DNA of 9,572 bases from assembly GCA_964384805.1 (NCBI GenBank), contig CAYLLO010000044.1:1-9572 (forward strand). The letters run 5' to 3'. The notes under the pieces were generated by a model. The model was not told the DNA's origin. It made no database searches and worked only from the letters and a program-made list of their open reading frames with translations. Origin of the DNA: HGM10611 sp964384805. GTDB taxonomy: Bacteria; Bacillota_I; Bacilli_A; ML615J-28; CAG-313. The position numbers and the translations under genes are program-made. Below are positions 5,936 to 9,572 of this stretch, piece by piece (positions within the stretch are counted from its first letter, which is position 1; each line of letters begins with the position of its first letter).

Positions 5936-7258
5936 ATGAAATTTAAAACATATAGTTTAGGATGTAAAGTTAATATCTATGAAATAGAAGCTGTCACAAG
6001 TGAACTTAAAAAAAATGGATATGAACTAGTTAATAATGACCAAGAAGCTGATGTTATAATTATAAATACTTGTACAGTAACGAGCACAAGTGATAGTAAA
6101 TCTAAACAACTAATTAGAAGAATTAGACGAGAAAATCCTTATGCCATTATTATAGCAATGGGATGTTTTGTACAATTAAATAAAGATATGGTTAAAAATG
6201 ATTTGGATGTTAATATTGTGATTGGGACTAATAAACGTAATCAAATTATTGCGTTAATTGAAGAATATCTTGATAATCACAAGTTGATAGATCAAGTGAA
6301 ATCTTCGATTGAATATATAGAATATGAAGAATTAAAAATGACAGAATTATCTATGCATACTAGAGGATTTGTAAAAATCCAAGATGGATGTGAAAATTTT
6401 TGTACTTATTGTGCTATACCATATGCGAGAGGGCCGATTAAATCAAGAAAACCAGAAAATGTTATTGATGAAATTCAAAACTTAGTTAATAATGGGGTAA
6501 AAGAAATTATTTTATCGGGGATTAATACTGGTACGTACGGACAAGATTTAGAAAATATAACTTTGGCAAGTTTATTAGAAAAAATAATTAAAGAAGTATT
6601 TGGGGTTTATCGAATTCGTTTATCTTCGATTGAGTTAATGGAAATAACTGATGAATTATTAGATGTTTATGAAAAATATCCTCAAAAGATGGCTCGTCAT
6701 TTACATATTCCACTTCAAGCTGGGGCAGATAATACTTTAAAACGTATGAATCGTAAATACACTACTTTAGAATATGAAGAATTAATTAAAAAAATTAGAA
6801 AAAGATTCCCGGGAATTGCGTTAACTACTGATTGTCTAGCAGGTTTTGTAGGAGAAACCGAAAAGGATTTTTTAGATGCCTTAGAATTTATTGAAAAAAT
6901 AAATTTTTCAGAGATGCATATTTTCCCGTACTCTAGAAGAAGAGGTACAAAGGCTGATGAAATGGGAGGACATTTAGAACGTAGATTAATTAATGAGCGA
7001 GCTAAGAAAATGCAAGAGTTGTCTCAAAAAATGGCTCAAAATTATCGCCAAAACTATTTAAATACAAAACAACTAGTTTTAGTTGAACAATTCAAAAATG
7101 GTAAGTGGATTGGACATACGTCAAATTACTTAGAAGTTTCATTTGTAAAAAATGAAGATTATACTAATAAGATAGTTTTAGTTAAAATAATTAATACTGA
7201 TAAACCATTAATAGAAGGAAAGTTTATTAAGGAGGTAAATGATTATAATGAATTTTAG
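5936..7258 (+). CDS. mtaB: tRNA (N6-L-threonylcarbamoyladenosine(37)-C2)-methylthiotransferase MtaB
   Basis: MtaB is a radical-SAM enzyme with two iron-sulfur clusters that adds a methylthio group to t6A37 (giving ms2t6A) in tRNAs decoding ANN codons. From the ATG the protein has 440 residues, the normal length. The N-terminal methylthiotransferase domain has its three cluster cysteines in SLGCKVN (C10), NTCTVT (C46) and GCFVQ (C77). The radical-SAM domain has CENFCTYC (C152, C156, C159) followed by IPYARGP. A C-terminal TRAM domain spans roughly 370-435. SLGCKVN and NTCTVT, rather than the MiaB forms, point to MtaB. An in-frame GTG at 5927 is inside the AGGTGA ribosome binding site (5925-5930), so the ATG at 5936, five bases after it, is preferred. 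Confidence 0.93.
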   Translation: MKFKTYSLGCKVNIYEIEAVTSELKKNGYELVNNDQEADVIIINTCTVTSTSDSKSKQLIRRIRRENPYAIIIAMGCFVQLNKDMVKNDLDVNIVIGTNKRNQIIALIEEYLDNHKLIDQVKSSIEYIEYEELKMTELSMHTRGFVKIQDGCENFCTYCAIPYARGPIKSRKPENVIDEIQNLVNNGVKEIILSGINTGTYGQDLENITLASLLEKIIKEVFGVYRIRLSSIELMEITDELLDVYEKYPQKMARHLHIPLQAGADNTLKRMNRKYTTLEYEELIKKIRKRFPGIALTTDCLAGFVGETEKDFLDALEFIEKINFSEMHIFPYSRRRGTKADEMGGHLERRLINERAKKMQELSQKMAQNYRQNYLNTKQLVLVEQFKNGKWIGHTSNYLEVSFVKNEDYTNKIVLVKIINTDKPLIEGKFIKEVNDYNEF

Positions 7259-8567
7259 TGATTATAATTTTAAAACATACTTACAATCGGCTTTAAAACG
7301 TTTATCTTTTGAAAAACCGACTTTAGTTCAAGAAAAAGTTATTCCACAAGCTCTTAAAGGAAATAGTTTGGTAGTAGAAAGTGCAACGGGAACTGGAAAA
7401 ACACATGCCTTTTTATTGCCAGTTTTTCAAAATATTGATGAAAATAATAAAAATGTTCAAACAGTAATTTTAAGTCCGACTAGAGAACTTGCTTCACAAC
7501 TTTATAATGTTGCTAAAAATTTAGTTGAAGATAATAAAAAAATTGATGTAAGACTTGTTATTGGTGGACAAAACCGAGAATCAGAAATTAAGTATCTAAG
7601 TCAAAGTCAACCTCAAGTTGTTATAGGTACCTTAGGTAGAGTAGCTGATTTAGCAATTAAAGCAAATGTATTGAAAATATATCAAGCTAAAACTTTAGTA
7701 GTAGATGAGGCAGATATGGTTTTTGATGAAAAAGATTTAGTAGAAGTTGATAAAGTTATTAGTTTAATCCAAAATAAACCACAATTTTTAGTTTTTAGTG
7801 CGACAATGCCTAAAGAATTAAGAATATTTATTAATAAGTACTTAAGTGGAGTTGATGAAATAATTATTGAAGAAAAAAATTTAACTAAATCAACTATTGA
7901 ACATATAATGATACCATGCAAGGCAAGAGCTAAAGAAGAAGTTTTATTAGATTTACTTCAAACAATTACTCCTTATATGGCAATTATTTTTTCGAATACA
8001 AAAGAAAAAGTTGATAAAATAAGTTCGTTTTTGGCAAGCAATAACTATAAAGTTGCGAAAATTCATGGAGATTTAGATGAACGTGAAAGAAAACAAACAT
8101 TAAAACGTATTCATGATTTAAAATATCAATATATTGTTGCGAGTGATATTGCAGCCCGAGGCATAGATATTGAAGGAATTAGTGATATTATTAACTTTGA
8201 TTTACCAAAAGATATTGAGTTTTATATTCATAGATCAGGAAGAACTGCCAGATATCAAGCAACAGGTCGAGTATTTAGTTTATATACTTATGAAACAGAA
8301 AGTTATGTTGATGAATTAAAGAAAAAAGGTTTAAATCCAACATTTATGAAGATTGTTGAACACGAACTAGTTCCAACCAAGCTACCTAAGTCGCGTAATA
8401 TTTCGGTTGTTCAAGAAGCAGAGATAGCCTTGCATCAAAAATATAAATTACCAAAAAAAGTAAAACCTGGATATAAAAAGAAACGAATGGAAAAAATTAA
8501 CAAAGAATTAAGAAAGGCAAAACGAAGTAGAATTGAAGAAATTTATCGTCGTAAAAATAAAGGATGA
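7239..8567 (+). CDS. cshB: DEAD-box RNA helicase, CshB-like
   Basis: This is an ATP-dependent RNA helicase that remodels RNA duplexes, for example in cold adaptation, ribosome assembly or mRNA turnover. The 442-residue protein shows the Q-motif region FEKPTLVQEKVIP (24-36), Walker A ATGTGKT (49-55), PTRELA (80-85), the DEAD box (156-159), SAT (187-189), ASDIAARGID (301-310) and HRSGRTAR (331-338). It ends in a Lys/Arg-rich tail from about 390, a likely RNA-binding extension. The start overlaps the mtaB 3' end. AAGGAGG (7229-7235) lies 3 bases before ATG 7239 and 12 before the alternative ATG 7248, so the start is uncertain by three codons. Adjacency to nfo matches the B. subtilis yqfR(cshB)-nfo pair and supports the CshB name over other DEAD-box paralogues. 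Confidence 0.85.
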   Translation: MIIMNFSDYNFKTYLQSALKRLSFEKPTLVQEKVIPQALKGNSLVVESATGTGKTHAFLLPVFQNIDENNKNVQTVILSPTRELASQLYNVAKNLVEDNKKIDVRLVIGGQNRESEIKYLSQSQPQVVIGTLGRVADLAIKANVLKIYQAKTLVVDEADMVFDEKDLVEVDKVISLIQNKPQFLVFSATMPKELRIFINKYLSGVDEIIIEEKNLTKSTIEHIMIPCKARAKEEVLLDLLQTITPYMAIIFSNTKEKVDKISSFLASNNYKVAKIHGDLDERERKQTLKRIHDLKYQYIVASDIAARGIDIEGISDIINFDLPKDIEFYIHRSGRTARYQATGRVFSLYTYETESYVDELKKKGLNPTFMKIVEHELVPTKLPKSRNISVVQEAEIALHQKYKLPKKVKPGYKKKRMEKINKELRKAKRSRIEEIYRRKNKG

Positions 8568-9475
8568 AAATTGGAAGTCATGTAGGTAATAGTGGTAATT
8601 TAATGCTTAAAGGAAGTGTATTAGAAGCTTTAAGTTATGATGAAACGTGTTTTATGATATATATGGGTGCTCCTCAAAATACTTTCAGAAAACCTATTCA
8701 GTCAATGAATATTAGGGATTTTCAAGAAATACTATATGGTCATAATATTGATATTGAAGATGTAATTGTTCATGCTCCATATATTGTTAATTTGGCACAA
8801 ATAGATGAAGAAAAACATCGTTTTAGTGTTAAATTCTTAATTGAGGAAATTAATCGTATTAGTGAATGTGGTATGCGTTATATAGTATTACATCCAGGTG
8901 CGTACACTAAGGCAACTTTAGAACAAGGTTTAAATCAAATTATTAAGGGAATAAATTTACTTTTATATAACACTGAATCTTCAAAGGTTACAATTCTATT
9001 AGAAACAATGTCTGGAAAAGGAACTGAATGTGGTAAAACTTTTGATGAATTAGCTTATATTATTAATAATGTTATTGATTCCAAAAGAATTGGTGTATGT
9101 CTTGATACGTGCCATATTCATGATGCTGGATATGATTTAGTAAATGATTACGAGGGAGTAATAAATGAATTTAATGAAAAAATTGGTCTTGAATTTCTAA
9201 AAGCTATTCATATCAATGATTCTAAAAATATTAGAGGTTCTCGTAAAGATCGTCATGAAAATATTGGATTTGGTTTCATAGGTTTTGAAACTTTATTAAA
9301 AATCGTTAATGATGAACGGTTTAAAGATATACCCAAAATATTAGAAACACCATATATTCCAAGTATAAAACACTCAGATGAATCATATCCACCATATAAA
9401 GAAGAAATTGAAATGCTTAAAAATGGAGTTTTTGATAATATTTTAAAAGAAAAAATTTTAAAGAATAATGAATAA
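8564..9475 (+). CDS. nfo: Endonuclease IV (AP endonuclease)
   Basis: Endonuclease IV cuts DNA 5' to abasic sites and removes blocked 3' ends during base-excision repair. The 303-residue protein is a TIM-barrel of the family's trinuclear zinc type. All nine expected metal ligands can be placed: H70 (VIVHAPY), H110 (VLHPGAY), E147 (LLETMSG), D181 and H184 (CLDTCHIHDAGYD), H216 (AIHINDSK), D229 and H231 (KDRHENIG) and E261 (ILETPY). The ATG overlaps the helicase TGA stop (ATGA), so the two are translationally coupled, with AGG just upstream in the helicase 3' end. It is slightly longer than the E. coli enzyme, with a short Lys-rich C-terminal tail. Confidence 0.95.
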   Translation: MKIGSHVGNSGNLMLKGSVLEALSYDETCFMIYMGAPQNTFRKPIQSMNIRDFQEILYGHNIDIEDVIVHAPYIVNLAQIDEEKHRFSVKFLIEEINRISECGMRYIVLHPGAYTKATLEQGLNQIIKGINLLLYNTESSKVTILLETMSGKGTECGKTFDELAYIINNVIDSKRIGVCLDTCHIHDAGYDLVNDYEGVINEFNEKIGLEFLKAIHINDSKNIRGSRKDRHENIGFGFIGFETLLKIVNDERFKDIPKILETPYIPSIKHSDESYPPYKEEIEMLKNGVFDNILKEKILKNNE

Positions 9476-9572
9476 AAATATATCATCCAGAACATATTTA
9501 ATTGTAATTTAAAATGTAACAAAATATTACTTAATTAGATAAGTAATTGATATAGGGATTTTCAAGTCCTAT
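9476..9572. other. Non-coding region after nfo, cut by the window edge
   Basis: No gene start or clear intrinsic terminator is visible in these 97 bases. Two small inverted repeats occur: ATTACTT (9526-9532) with AAGTAAT (9541-9547) around an 8-base loop, and ATAGG with CCTAT at 9552-9572, at the very edge. The first is AT-only and lacks a following T-run, so it is a poor terminator candidate. The second may continue beyond the window. Confidence 0.4.

Noticed and set aside
8564..8567. Mycoplasma genetic code (TGA as Trp)
   Set aside because: TGA ends the helicase gene exactly at an ATGA overlap with nfo, and the Trp residues in HrcA and MtaB are TGG, so the standard bacterial code is used.
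9253..9522. Minus-strand open frame opposite the end of nfo
   Set aside because: It lies almost wholly antisense to well-conserved nfo codons, including a metal ligand (E261), and has no recognisable domain or ribosome binding site.
9552..9572. Possible tRNA T-arm (TTCAAGTCC-like) at the right edge
   Set aside because: The five bases on either side of the 7-base loop do not pair as a T stem, and no acceptor or anticodon arm is found upstream. It is more likely a short hairpin cut by the window edge.

Overview
The window looks like the chromosome of a low-GC Gram-positive bacterium (Bacilli, Erysipelotrichia or an Acholeplasma-like Mollicute relative). The DNA is very AT-rich, ribosome binding sites are strong AGGAGG or AGGTGA types, and the chaperone genes run in the Firmicute order hrcA-grpE-dnaK-dnaJ. 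The code is standard rather than the mycoplasma code: Trp residues are TGG, and TGA is a real stop where the helicase gene overlaps the next start (ATGA). The species cannot be fixed from sequence alone.

Layout. Positions 1-434 are intergenic. At the left edge a divergent gene starts on the minus strand, of which only five codons are visible. Its strong promoter is covered by an inverted repeat of GTATACTATA, and a third copy of that element lies about 100 bp away. Next comes a long AT-rich hairpin, then the heat-shock promoter (TTGACA-N17-TATAAT). That promoter is bracketed by two degenerate HrcA operators (CIRCE elements). Positions 435-5109 hold hrcA, grpE, dnaK and dnaJ: the repressor of the operon, the nucleotide exchange factor, the Hsp70 and the Hsp40. 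An intrinsic terminator follows dnaJ.

A second operon starts at 5146, with a promoter whose -35 box is built from the last bases of that terminator. It encodes RsmE (16S rRNA m3U1498 methyltransferase), MtaB (tRNA ms2t6A37 methylthiotransferase), a CshB-like DEAD-box RNA helicase and endonuclease IV (Nfo). These four genes are tightly packed, with a 1-nt gap and then two overlaps, so they are probably co-transcribed. Positions 9476-9572 are non-coding and cut by the window edge.

How it fits together. DnaK, DnaJ and GrpE form the refolding machine, and HrcA represses their transcription when protein folding is healthy. The second operon concerns rRNA and tRNA modification, RNA remodelling and DNA base-excision repair. 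Compared with Bacillus subtilis, where dnaJ is followed by prmA-rsmE-mtaB in the same cluster, prmA is absent here and a terminator plus a new promoter separates the two halves. I see no clear novel multi-gene system. The most interesting parts are regulatory: the double CIRCE promoter, the GTATAC operator array on the divergent gene, and the fused terminator/promoter after dnaJ.
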